A stretch of 64,000 bases of DNA, from contig NC_060117.1 in NCBI RefSeq assembly GCF_021155765.1, positions 4,864,001 to 4,928,000 of the forward strand, read 5' to 3'. The number at the start of each line of letters is the position of its first letter. Position 1 is the stretch's first letter. The translations under genes and the position numbers were made by a program. The stretch is from Diprion similis. Taxonomy: Eukaryota > Arthropoda > Insecta > Hymenoptera > Diprionidae. This document shows, piece by piece, positions 39,201 through 53,200 of the stretch. The notes below the pieces were generated by a model. That model was given only the letters and a program-made list of their open reading frames with translations. It was not told the DNA's origin and made no database searches.

Positions 39201-42200
39201 ATTGGTATCGTACCTGTCTTTCCATATGAAGCAGCAATCTGTGCAGTCGCAACATTCGTTCCGTGCGCTCATCTGACGAAGGAACACAATTCAGTCCAAT
39301 TCTGACCATGCCTGACGGTGGAACCGCAGTTAATATCTGCAAGCTGAGATGATATTTTGTTAGTGTATTCAATCAATTCTATCAATGGGTACACCGCATC
39401 TTAAAATTTACAACAAATTCAGAAAACATTATGATAATGATGTATGGAATGAATATCGTACGATCGCTTTCTGTTACAGACAAATACTACATCGTACTTT
39501 CAAGTTGCATAGTCGAACGAGACATCAGAAAATTTGAAAAGTTAGCTCGAGGTATCCGAACAGTTGTCTGATAATTCTTTTCCTTCGGGACAGTAGACGG
39601 TGTAAACCAATGAATTGCGAATAGACTCCTCGTACAATTTTGTAAGAAAAAACTGGTAAGTACGAATCGTATCAATAACGCACCTGCTTTTCCTCATAAA
39701 GAAGCAGTGAGTGCACCTTCGTCATTTGTGCTGTACGCAATTCAGTCAATTTCTGACCATCGCTGACGGTAGAACTGCTGTTGATTTCTGTAAGTTGGGA
39801 TAACATTTGGTTAGTTCGTGCAAAGTTTGAAAATAAAAGACACAAACGTAAGTACGCAGGATTGGAAACCAGATTTACTCCAAGACGGAATCAGTAGAAG
39901 GCAAAAAGATGGCTGGTAAGTAAGAATCTCATCGACTACACACCTGTTTTTCCTCTTAGAGGAGCAATCGGTGCAGCTTCGACGTTGGTTTCTGACCCTT
40001 GCTGATAGTAGAACCGCAGTTGATTTCTGTAAGTTGGGATAACATTTGGTTAGTTCGTGCAAAGTTTAAAAATAAAAGCCACAAGCGTAAGTACGCAGGA
40101 TTGGAAACCAGATTTACTCCAAGACGGAATCAGTAGAAGGCAAAAAGATGTCTGGTAAGTAAGAATCTCATCGACTACACACCTGTTTTTCCTCTTAGAG
40201 GAGCAATCGGTGCAGCTTCGACGTTGGTTTCTGACCCTTGCTGATAGTAGAACCGCAGTTGATTTCTGTAAGTTGGGATAACATTTGGTTAGTTCGTGCA
40301 AAGTTTAAAAATAAAAGACACAAGCGTAAGTACGCAGGATTGGAAACCAGGTTTACTCCAAGACGAAATCAGTAGAAGGCAAAAAGATGTCTGGTAAGTA
40401 AGAATCTCATCGACTACACACCTGTTTTTCCTCTTAGAGGAGCAATCGGTGCAGCTCCGACGTTCGTTTCTGACCATGGCTGACGGTCGAACCGCAGTTG
40501 ATTTCTGTAAGTTGGGATAATATTTGGTTAGTGCGTGCAGAGTTTGAAAATAAAAGCCAAAAGTGTAAGTACGCAGGATTGGAAACCAGATTTACTTTAA
40601 GACGGAATCAGTAGAAGGCAAAAAGATAGCTGGTAAGTAAGAATCTCATCGACTACACACCTGTTTTTCCTCTTAGAGGAGCAATCGGTGCAGCTTCGAC
40701 GTTCGTTTCTGACCATGGCTGACGGTCGAACCGCAGTCGATTTCTGTAAGTTGGGATAATATTTGGTTAGTGCGTGCAGAGTTTGAAAATAAAAGCCACA
40801 AGCGTAAGTACGCAGGATTGGAAACCAGATTTACTTTAAGACGGAATCAGTAGAAGGCAAAACGATAGCTGGTAAGTAAGAATCGCACCGATGACGCACC
40901 TGTTTTTCCTCACAGAGAAGCAGTCGGTGCAGCTTCGAGATTCGTTCTGTATGCTCGTGTGATGAAGGAACGTTCCAATCCAATTCTGAACATGACTGAC
41001 GGTACAACTGCAGCTGATTTCTGTAAGTCGGGATAATATTCTGTAAGTGTAGTTAAGCACGATCATCAATGGGTACACCGCATTCGAAAATTCACCCCAA
41101 ATATATCACTCAAAATATAATGATAATGTGAGGAATAAATAATGTGTAATCGCGTTCTGTTCCGGATAAACAATCTATCGTAATTCTCAGTTGCATTATT
41201 CAACAAGATATGAGGAGCTACGGAAAATTAGCTCGAGGCATCCGAACATTTGTATCACAACTTTTCTCTACTTAAAACAGCACACGGTGTAAAACAATCG
41301 ATCGCGAATCGACTGGCCATTAAAATCCCGTAAGAAAAATAAACCTGCGGCTTCATTTGGAGGAAATTTTACAACTTACACCACAACTCTCCTTTCAAAC
41401 AATATTCTGATAAACTCGCCATCACAGGTGTACATACACGTCGAAATTATTCGACTCGATGATAATCGCGATTCGTAATGACGAGACACTGACGCTTATT
41501 TTTCACTCACGTACGCGAATTACAACGAACATAATATATATTATTTACCATTTGTCGTATTCTCATCGACAATTCGCCACTAGATTACTTCGAAGATCGT
41601 ATCAAATCTCATCATAGAAGCAAGTATTCGATTGAAGCTGACTGAACTCTGGCTGCGAGCGTCTCAGAAAATTTGAAGACTCGCGTAGCAATTGTCCGTG
41701 TTCCAAGAACTCGGTAACTCTTGACGCTAACGTACCGGGAAGTCGATACATTCGAATATTGAACCAATCGGAGAGCTATCTCCTGTCGCGGGCTTCTGAT
41801 TGGTAGAAATTTCATGTGACGTAGTCTTTTTTTTCTCTCGATTTGCCCACTAAACCGGGAGCAGCCATGTTGAGAAAAAATGAGAACGACTTTTTCCACA
41901 TTTTTGTTCAAATATCAGACTGACCGACTATAACACACCGAGACGATTTGTTGCCAGAAAAATCCAAACGATAAATTAACCTGTCGTTAATTTTGCTACT
42001 CCCGGACTACCTGTCAAAACGATATTGTAACCGTTTTGCAAACAATATATACAATGCAATTTTCCATGTTCACCGAACGCTAAGGGCTAAGAATCACACC
42101 TAACTTCCAACAAAATACGTTCGTAGCTGAATCTAGCCGCTAGGAATATTACGTGAGATTTATCGAAACGCGTCTCGTCAACAAACGGACCAGCTAGCGC

Positions 42201-43517
42201 AGTATCAAGTCAATTAAATTACCATTCAGAACTCTCTGACAGCCAAACAGGCCTCTTGCACCCCGCGAAAAGTTTTAGTCAGAACGCGGTATTGCTCACG
42301 AATCGAATTTTCCATTAGCTTTGATACGATCACGCAAGAGCCCCAAACGTACCTTGTAACAGCGGTAGACTCTTCTCAACGCCAATCTTTCTGCTTTCCG
42401 AGCTCCGTAGTCTTCGGGGTTCGCTGATTAACTATCGAACGCGATCCTCGGAATGCGGATTGAATTTAGGGGTACGGATCGGTCAGTGCGATCGAGGACT
42501 GCGGCGGCACCGAATCCCCCCTCCCGCTGCCGCGCTCATGTACTTCTCGCGAGCGAATCACGTCAATCGACTAGCAACAGTGCAGAGCTGCCTCACTCGT
42601 AACATTTCCCGCCAAACGATCGTGCATCACCTGACGGTCGGTCAGCAGTGCCCTACGCTTACCAGCCCGCTCGGTTACAATGTAGCCTATTCGTTTATTT
42701 GCATACAGTAGCGCACAATCTTGATTTTCGATTTTTACGATTCTCTCGAGATATACTGCGTATTAAATAATTGACAAGTATATGAAATAGAGGATAAATT
42801 TTTTGGCATCTCGATTAGCGCTATATATTCTGTAGATTTATTCTCACATTAGGAGAAAAACGTAATTTGGAAAGAACGGTTCATTTTCTGAAACATGTCT
42901 GTGACATCTCAAAATCGTCGAAAGAGTGTTTCTTCACGCATATAAAGGCATTTTCAGACAAGATCTTCATTCAAAAATCAACGGGTTAGAATTCGTTACG
43001 CGAGGAAACTTCTATGCTAATGTTCCTCCAGCCTACTTTCACAGGGCTTCAGAAGTCGGCATTCGACTGAGTGTCCTGAACTTTAATCACTGCTTGAATA
43101 GCGATGAGCAAACAAATGATCTGTACACTCAAAATTTAGAATGATCATAAATTTAATTCTTGGATTTCGAAATGGCTGAAATTATAAATAGTAGAAATTG
43201 GGAAAACCGAACGAGCCGAGAAATGAAAAGAAGCCTGCCTCATTCATTACTAAAGAAATCGATCGTGATTTTTGCAATTGGGAAAAAAAAAGGATCGGAA
43301 TGATTTCGAGATGACCTAATGAAACGCAGTTGTGAAATGGATAAAAAATTAAGATCTTATTTTGGTATCAAATAAATTAACGAGTACCTCTAATTTACCG
43401 TATGGCATGTGAAAATCATGATTCGATTCTATTTTCCTTTTAATTAATGACAAATAACAGGCAAAAGAGAAATATAATTGAGAATTCTTTCAATTATTTA
43501 GGCGGTACAGCGAGTCG
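36287..43517. repeat. Macrosatellite unit 2 (7231 bp)
   Basis: Direct repeat of unit 1. The shorter length is explained almost wholly by two fewer 239-bp modules (5 rather than 7) and one fewer GCTGCC hexamer near 42530. The part around 42926-43380 carries variants that match unit 4 rather than units 1 and 3 (for example CACAGGGCTTCAGAAG), so the unit is a mosaic. Confidence 0.92.
39788..41025. repeat. 239-bp VNTR inside unit 2 (5 modules)
   Basis: Same repeat as in unit 1 with five modules; the last holds the 121-nt exon-like version at 40900-41020. Module order is not a simple truncation of unit 1, since module types are reused. Confidence 0.9.
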
Positions 43518-46500
43518 CACGGGTATAGAGTACGCAGAACTAAAACACAGATTTAGTTCGAAACGAAATTAGTAGACGAAGAAAAGATAGCTGGTAAATA
43601 AGAATCATATCTATGACGCACCTGTTTTTCCTTGCGGAAAAGCAGTCGGTGCAGCTTCGACGCTCGTTCTAGACGGTCGTCTGGCGAAGGAACGCGATTC
43701 AGTCCAATTCTGACCACGACTGACGGTCAAAGTGCTGTTGATTTCTGAAAGTTGATATGATATTTTATTAGTGTATTCAGTTTCCATCGTCAATCGGCTG
43801 ATCGCATTTAAAAATTCACAAAAGTAAAAAAAAAATATACAACGACATTGTGCAGAATAAATACTATTTGATCGCGTTCGGTCTCGGATGAACCTTGGTT
43901 TGACTCGACGCAATCACGTGAAAATAAACTATACCTTTTTCAAGCTGCTGCATTCATCTCGTAGCGGTTTCGTCAACGTTGGCTTCGCCACGAGCATGGA
44001 TCACGTCGAAGGTAATGAACTGTAACGAAAATTAATGGAAACATGTATTTAAACATTTAATGAAAGTCAATCGTATCTGAGTGTAGTATTTCGCAGACAT
44101 ATTATTGCCTTTCTAGGTGTACAATTATTCGTTGAAAATTAGATCGATCGCTCACCTATCCTTCGTCTTTCAATAAAGTGGCTGCTCGATTGCTAACGTC
44201 GTTTCTCAAGGAACCCGGATTGAGCTGGAGCTGGAACAGAAAAATCTAGTTGAACGACAGCTAGGAGAAAATATTTCCTGCAACAGTTTTTGGCAGATCG
44301 TTTCGAATGCAAAAGAATACTTTTCTTTGGACAATCAATTATCGACCAAGAACTATTGCAGTAAATATTTTCTCCACAAGAAACTTATATCCGTTGTCAC
44401 AACCGGTGGAATTGATGAAGCCGGGTTGATTCGCCTGAAACAGAGAAAATCACGTTGAATGAAAAATTGTTCACAGATTCACTGAAAATAAAACATTAGA
44501 TGTTATTTTTTGTATCTTAGTTTAAGCAGAATACGATTAAGTGTCCTGAAAAAAGTATGATTATAGCTGAAACAGAGAAAAAATTTGATTAGCACAATAA
44601 ACAGCGGAAAGTACAAAGACTTTGACCGCGACACAGTAAATAGCAAAGATAAAAAAAATTTGAGCCAAATAAATGCTTTGCATCATTTACATCGTCGTTT
44701 GCACACTCACGATTTCGGGAGGGATCTCAAGTCAGCGCGCAAAAGGCAGCGTTGTCTGACTTGGAAACTTGGGTAATCACGGTTAAGAAACGCGTTGAGA
44801 ATAGAGATTTTTTCCGTTCCTATTGTGGACAGCTTTCGCGAAATCGACGCGCAAAAAGGCGCGATCGATTTTTTCGGAAATAGACAGAACTTAAAGTAAC
44901 TGGACTTTTCGCATAATCCTGTAGAAAGAAAATCCGCATTCGTGTCTTTGCGATTCCGACACGCTGCGATGCGGTTTTTTTTTCTCAGATACGAAATCAA
45001 GTCCGGGAGGGGGCTTGGGGGGGTACCAAGAGCATGCATTGTTTGGCGTGACGGTCGGCGGTCCTCTTCGACGCGACGTCTTCGAGCTCAGCATCTCTTC
45101 TCATCTAGCGCACCACGAAACGCGTAGATGATTCAGAGACGCGTTCAGCCCATTCAGGCGATTGCAGCAAGTGATTCGGAGAAATTGGCAAAGTAAAGGC
45201 GACGAGAGTAGACTCGACTTTCAACGTCGTCAAAAGTTACCGTGGCTGAACAAAAATTCTGCAGTCGCCTGACGCTGTGGAACGTACAAAAGTTAGTCAC
45301 TTCCGGTACATCGCGACCTTCCTACCCTCGCCTGATTCCCTTTATCTTCGACCCACCCAACGGAGTTGTTAAAAAAATAAAATAAAAAAAAAAGAGAAGA
45401 GACAGACACTCACACTCGCAATCGTAAACAACCGATCCCATTGCATTCCCCTCTCTACCTGCCCGATCCAATACCTATATCCGAGCTAACGATTTTCACA
45501 TTCTTTCCAACACAATCATTCGTCTCCAATCGCCTCGTGGTTGTGTGCGTGACTTACTTGTTCGTCGTGTACCTGTAGGGAGGAATACGTTCGTGTACCG
45601 CCGACCGTCAGCTTCGCTACTCAGTAGTTTTGCGATTGCTGAACGGCCCGTGGTACACAAACGTTCAGAAAATAAAACGGGTTAGACATCCTACATGCTC
45701 GACAGCATCTTTCTAAGCGGGCTAAATCTGCAATTGATCTATTTGTGCTGGCCAATGTGGAACGGAAAGTAACTCGAATAAAAGCATGCACTTGGATTAC
45801 GTTAAGTTGTGCCAGACTTTATCAGTTGTATTGAATGACTACAGAATTGTTGAGAGAATGATAAAACCTCAGGCAAATCCACCGCTTAAACGACGATACC
45901 TCGAATAATATCAAAAGTCAATCATATTTTGTTCTCGCAAGTGTCAAGTAAGCGATGGTTGCCTGTCGCGATGCTCGTTCAACTTTCGGCAGCGGGCAAT
46001 GGTTCTGACGATACTTGAAAGTTGCTCAAAATTATTACAAGGAAATGATTCGACTGGTAAATGAACACCGCTGCCTTAGCGAATGAGCCTATCCATGCAG
46101 CTAAGCGAAGATTTTGTGTAACGATTGTTACCGCCACGCCACCTGACAAAGGGAGACCAGGGAAGAACAAACCAATGACCCGATTGCGTGCGACTCACGG
46201 ACGTTGCCGAGTATTTTACAAGTTACTCGGATGTCTCTACTAGCGAGCCATTGCGAGCGCAGCATCCACGGCAAGTTCCAAAAGTCTTCAAATTTTTCGA
46301 TATCGTGTCTTTCCTTGTGCCAGTTTCCTCCGGGCTTCTCACGGTTGAACTGAAAAGTGAATCATATTTGTTACCCAATATAGTTTGGAACGAAATTTGT
46401 AGCCAATGAAAAGAGAGCTGGTAAGAATTACATTGGTATCGTACCTGTCTTTCCATATGAAGCAGCAATCTGTGCAGTCGCAACATTCGTTCCGTGCGCT

Positions 46501-49500
46501 CATCTGACGAAGGAACACAATTCAGTCCAATTCTGACCATGCCTGACGGTGGAACCGCAGTTAATATCTGCAAGCTGAGATGATATTTTGTTAGTGTATT
46601 CAATCAATTCTATCAATGGGTACACCGCATCTTAAAATTTACAACAAATTCAGAAAACATTATGATAATGATGTATGGAATGAATATCGTACGATCGCTT
46701 TCTGTTACAGACAAATACTACATCGTACTTTCAAGTTGCATAGTCGAACGAGACATCAGAAAATTTGAAAAGTTAGCTCGAGGTATCCGAACAGTTGTCT
46801 GATAATTCTTTTCCTTCGGGACAGTAGACGGTGTAAACCAATGAATTGCGAATAGACTCCTCGTACAATTTTGTAAGAAAAAACTGGTAAGTACGAATCG
46901 TATCAATAACGCACCTGCTTTTCCTCATAAAGAAGCAGTGAGTGCACCTTCGTCATTTGTGCTGTACGCAATTCAGTCAATTTCTGACCATCGCTGACGG
47001 TAGAACTGCTGTTGATTTCTGTAAGTTGGGATAACATTTGGTTAGTTCGTGCAAAGTTTGAAAATAAAAGACACAAACGTAAGTACGCAGGATTGGAAAC
47101 CAGATTTACTCCAAGACGGAATCAGTAGAAGGCAAAAAGATGGCTGGTAAGTAAGAATCTCATCGACTACACACCTGTTTTTCCTCTTAGAGGAGCAATC
47201 GGTGCAGCTTCGACGTTGGTTTCTGACCCTTGCTGATAGTAGAACCGCAGTTGATTTCTGTAAGTTGGGATAACATTTGGTTAGTTCGTGCAAAGTTTAA
47301 AAATAAAAGACACAAGCGTAAGTACGCAGGATTGGAAACCAGGTTTACTCCAAGACGAAATCAGTAGAAGGCAAAAAGAGGTAAGTAAGAATCTCATAGA
47401 CTACACACCTGTTTTTCCTCTTAGAGGAGCAATCGGTGCAGCTTCGACGTTCGTTTCTGACCATGGCTGACGGTCGAACCGCAGTTGATTTCTGTAAGTT
47501 GGGATAATATTTGGTTAGTGCGTGCAGAGTTTGAAAATAAAAGACACAAGCGTAAGTACGCAGGATTGGAAACCAGATTTACTTTAAGACGGAATCAGTA
47601 GAAGGCAAAACGATAGCTGGTAAGTAAGAATCGCACCGATGACGCACCTGTTTTTCCTCACAGAGAAGCAGCCGGTGCAGCTTCGAGATACGTTCTGTAT
47701 GCTCGTGTGATGAAGGAACGTTCCAATCCAATTCTGAACATGACTGACGGTACAACTGCAGCTGATTTCTGTAAGTCGGGATAATATTCTGTAAGTGTGC
47801 TTAATCACTATCATCAATGGGTACATCGCATTCGAAAATTCACGCCAAATATATCACTCAAAATATAATGATAATGTGAGGAATAAATAATGTGTAATCG
47901 CGTTCTGTTCCGGATAAACAATCTATCGTAATTCTCAGTTGCATTATTCAACAAGATATGAGGAGCTACGGAAAATTAGCTCGAGGCATCCGAACATTTG
48001 TATCACAACTTTTCTCCACTTAAAACAGGACACGGTGTGAAACAATCGATCGCGAATCGACTGGCCATTCAAATCCCGTGAAAAAAATAAATCTGCGGCT
48101 TCATTCGGAGGAAATTTCACAACTTACACCACAACTCTCCTCTCAAACAATATTCTGATAAACTCGCCATCACAGGTGTACATACACGTCGAAATTATTC
48201 GACTCGATGATAATCGCGATTCGTAATGACGAGACACTGACGCTTATTTTTCACTTACGTACGCGAATTACAACGAACATAATATGTATTATTTACCATT
48301 TGTCGTGTTGTCATCGACAATTCGCCACTAGATTACTTCGAAGATCGTATCAAATCTCATCATCGAAGCAAGTATTCGATTGAAGCTGACTGAACTCTGG
48401 CTGCGAGCGTCTCAGAATATTTGAAGACTCGCGTAGCAACTGTCCGTGTTCCAAGAACTCGGTAACTCTTGACGCTAACGTACCGGGAAGTCGAAGCATT
48501 TGAATATTGAACCAATCGGAGAGCTATCTCCTGTCGAGGGCTTCTGATTGGTAGAAATTGAACTTAGCTGTCATGTGACGAACAGTCTTCTGTTTCTTTC
48601 GTTTTGCCGCCCAAACTGGGAACAGCCATCTTGAGAAAAAATGAGACCGACGTTTTCCACATTTTTGATGAATTATCAGAATGTTAAATCAACCGACATA
48701 TAACACAACGAGACAAGTTGTGGCCAGCAAAATCCAAACGATAATTGATCTGCCGTCAATTCTGTGGATCAAACATGACCGGCTAAAGCATTATCATTGT
48801 TTACAACCCAATTTTCCATGTTCACCAAACGCTACGGGCCAACAATCACACGTAACTTCGAACAAAATACGTTCGTAGCTGAATCTAGCCGCTAGGAATA
48901 TTACGTGAGATTTATCGAAACGCGTCTCGTCAACAAACGGACCAGCTAGCGCAGTATCAAGTCAATTAAATTACCATTCAGAACTCTCTGACAGCCAAAC
49001 AGGCCTCTTGCACCCCGCGAAAAGTTTTAGTCAGAACGCGGTATTGCTCACGAATCGAATTTTCCATTAGCTTTGATACGATCACGCAAGAGCCCCAAAC
49101 GTACCTTGTAACAGCGGTAGACTCTTCTCAACGCCAATCTTTCTGCTTTCCGAGCTCCGTAGTCTTCGGGGTTCGCTGATTAACTATCGAACGCGATCCT
49201 CGGAATGCGGATTGAATTTAGGGGTACGGATCGGTCAGTGCGATCGAGGACTGCGGCGGCACCGAATCCCCCCTCCCGCTGCCGCTGCCGCGCTCATGTA
49301 CTTCTCGCGAGCGAATCACGTCAATCGGCTAGCAACAGTGCAGAGCTGCGTCACTCGTAACATTTCCCGCCAAACGATCGTGCATCACCTGACGGTCGGT
49401 CAGCAGTGCCCTACGCTTACCAGCCCGCTCGGTTACAATGTAGCCTATTCGTTTATTTGCATACAGTAGCGCACAATCTTGATTTTCGATTTTTACGATT

Positions 49501-50278
49501 CTCTCGAGATATACTGCGTATTAAATAATTGACAAGTATATGAAATAGAGGATACATTTTTTGGCATCTCGATTAGCGCTATATATTCTGTAGATTTATT
49601 CTCACATTAGGAGAAAAACGTAATTTGGAAAGAACGGTTCATTTTCTGAAACATGTCTGTGACATCTCAAAATCGTCGAAAGAGTGTTTCTTCACGCATA
49701 TAAAGGCATTTTCAGACAAGATCTTCATTCAAAAATCAACGGGTTGGAATTCGTTAGGCGAGGAAACTTCTATGCCAATTTACCTCTAGCCTACTTTCTC
49801 GGGGCTTCAGAAGTCGGCATTCGACTGATTGTCCTAAACTTTATTCACGGCTTGAACAGCGATGAGCGAACAAATAATCTGAATGCTCAAAATTTCGAAT
49901 GATCGTAAATTGATTTCTTTGTTTTCGAAATGGCTGATATTATGAATAGTAGAAGTAGTTGCGAAAGCCGAACGAGCCAAGAAATGAAACGAAGCCTTTC
50001 TCATTGATTAACAAGAAAATCGATCGTTATTTTTGAAATTCGGAAAAAAAAAGTATCGGAATGATTTCAAGATGACGAAATGAAACGCAGTTGTCAAATA
50101 GATATAAAATCGATATGTTATTTTGGTATCAAATAAAAGCACGAGTACCTCTAATTTACCGTATGGCATGTGAAAATCATGATTCGATTCTATTTTCCTT
50201 TTAATTAATGACAAATAACAGGCAAAAGAGAAATATAATTGAGAATTCTTTCAATTATTTAGGCGGTACAGCGAGTCG
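43518..50278. repeat. Macrosatellite unit 3 (6761 bp)
   Basis: Direct repeat with 3 VNTR modules. Private variants cluster near 44340-44560 and 44800-44900, while the segment 47370-48870 matches unit 4 and differs from units 1 and 2 (including an insertion TTGAACTTAGCTG near 48558). The segment 48900-50278 matches unit 1 nearly exactly. Confidence 0.92.
47019..47773. repeat. 239-bp VNTR inside unit 3 (3 modules)
   Basis: Three modules; one has lost a few bases before GGTAAGTAAG (AAAAAGAGGTAAGTAAG near 47373). The last holds the 121-nt exon-like segment at 47648-47768. Confidence 0.9.
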
Positions 50279-53200
50279 CACGGGTATAGAGTACGCAGAA
50301 CTAAAACACAGATTTAGTTCGAAACGAAATTAGTAGACGAAGAAAAGATAGCTGGTAAATAAGAATCATATCTATGACGCACCTGTTTTTCCTTGCGGAA
50401 AAGCAGTCGGTGCAGCTTCGACGCTCGTTCTAGACGGTCGTCTGGCGAAGGAACGCGATTCAGTCCAATTCTGACCACGACTGACGGTCAAAGTGCTGTT
50501 GATTTCTGAAAGTTGATATGATATTTTATTAGTGTATTCAGTTTCCATCGTCAATCGGCTGATCGCATTTAAAAATTCACAAAAGTAAAAAAAAAATATA
50601 CAACGACATTGTGCAGAATAAATACTATTTGATCGCGTTCGGTCTCGGATGAACCTTGGTTTGACTCGACGCAATCACGCGAAAATAAACTATACCTTTT
50701 TCAAGCTGCTGCATTCATCTCGTAGCGGTTTCGTCAACGTTGGCTTCGCCACGAGCATGGATCACGTCGAAGGTAATGAACTGTAACGAAAATTAATGGA
50801 AACATGTATTTAAACATTTAATGAAAGTCAATCGTATCTGAGTGTAGTATTTCGCAGACATATTATTGCCTTTCTAGGTGTACAATTATTCGTTGAAAAT
50901 TAGATCGATCGCTCACCTATCCTTCGTCTTTCAATAAAGTGGCTGCTCGATTGCTAACGTCGTTTCTCAAGGAACCCGGATTGAGCTGGAGCTGGAACAG
51001 AAAAATCTAGTTGAACGACAGCTAGGAGAAAATATTTCCTGCAACAGTTTTTGGCAGATCGTTTCGAATGCAAAAGAATACTTTTCTTTGGACAATCAAT
51101 CATCGACCAAGAACCATTGCAGTAAATATTTTCTCCACAAGAAACTTATATCCGTTGTCACAACCAGTGGAATCAATGAAGCCGGGTTGATTCACCTGAA
51201 ACAGAGAAAATCACGTTGAATGAAAAATTGTTCACAGATTCACTGAAAACAAAACATCAGATGTTATTTTTTGTATCTTAGTTTAAGCAGAATACGATTA
51301 AGTGTCCTGAAAAAAGTATGATTATAGCTGGAACAGAGAAAAAATTTGATTAGCACAATAAACAGCGGAAAGTAAAAAGACTTTGACCGCGACACAGTAA
51401 ATAGCAAAGATAAAAAAAATTTGAGCCAAATAAATGCTTGGCATCATTTACATCGTCGTTTGCACACTCACGATTTCGGGAGGGATCTCAAGTCAGCGCG
51501 CAAAAGGCAGCGTTGTCTGACTTGGAAACTTGGGTAATCACGGTTAAGAAATGCGTTGAGAATAGAGATCTTTTCCGTTCTCATTGTGGACAGCTTTCGC
51601 GAAATCGACGCGCAAAAAGGCGCGATCGATTTTTTCGGAAATAGACAGAACTTAAAGTAAGTGGACTTTTCGCATAATCCTGTAGAAAGAAAATCCGCAT
51701 TCGTGTCTTTGCGATTCCGACACGCTGCGATGCGGTTTTTTTTTCTCAGATACGAAATCAAGTCCGGGAGGGGGCTTGGGGGGGTACCAAGAGCATGCAT
51801 TGTTTGGCGTGACGGTCGGCGGTCCTCTTCGACGCGACGTCTTCGAGCTCAGCATCTCTTCTCATCTAGCGCACCACGAAACGCGTAGATGATTCAGAGA
51901 CGCGTTCAGCCCATTCAGGCGATTGCAGCAAGTGATTCGGAGAAATTGGCAAAGTAAAGGCGACGAGAGTAGACTCGACTTTCAACGTCGTCAAAAGTTA
52001 CCGTGGCTGAACAAAAATTCTGCAGTCGCCTGACGCTGTGGAACGTACAAAAGTTAGTCACTTCCGGTACATCGCGACCTTCCTACCCTCGCCTGATTCC
52101 CTTTATCTTCGACCCACCCAACGGAGTTGTTAAAAAAATAAAATAAAAAAAAAAGAGAAGAGACAGACACTCACACTCGCAATCGTAAACAACCGATCCC
52201 ATTGCATTCCCCTCTCTACCTGCCCGATCCAATACCTATATCCGAGCTAACGATTTTCACATTCTTTCCAACACAATCATTCGTCTCCAATCGCCTCGTG
52301 GTTGTGTGCGTGACTTACTTGTTCGTCGTGTACCTGTAGGGAGGAATACGTTCGTGTACCGCCGACCGTCAGCTTCGCTACTCAGTAGTTTTGCGATTGC
52401 TGAACGGCCCGTGGTACACAAACGTTCAGAAAATAAAACGGGTTAGACATCCTACATGCTCGACAGCATCTTTCTAAGCGGGCTAAATCTGCAATTGATC
52501 TATTTGTGCTGGCCAATGTGGAACGGAAAGTAACTCGAATAAAAGCATGCACTTGGATTACGTTAAGTTGTGCCAGACTTTATCAGTTGTATTGAATGAC
52601 TACAGAATTGTTGAGAGAATGATAAAACCTCAGGCAAATCCACCGCTTAAACGACGATACCTCGAATAATATCAAAAGTCAATCATATTTTGTTCTCGCA
52701 AGTGTCAAGTAAGCGATGGTTGCCTGTCGCGATGCTCGTTCAACTTTCGGCAGCGGGCAATGGTTCTGACGATACTTGAAAGTTGCTCAAAATTATTACA
52801 AGGAAATGATTCGACTGGTAAATGAACACCGCTGCCTTAGCGAATGAGCCTATCCATGCAGCTAAGCGAAGATTTTGTGTAACGATTGTTACCGCCACGC
52901 CACCTGACAAAGGGAGACCAGGGAAGAACAAACCAATGACCCGATTGCGTGCGACTCACGGACGTTGCCGAGTATTTTACAAGTTACTCGGATGTCTCTA
53001 CTAGCGAGCCATTGCGAGCGCAGCATCCACGGCAAGTTCCAAAAGTCTTCAAATTTTTCGATATCGTGTCTTTCCTTGTGCCAGTTTCCTCCGGGCTTCT
53101 CACGGTTGAACTGAAAAGTGAATCATATTTGTTACCCAATATAGTTTGGAACGAAATTTGTAGCCAATGAAAAGAGAGCTGGTAAGAATTACATTGGTAT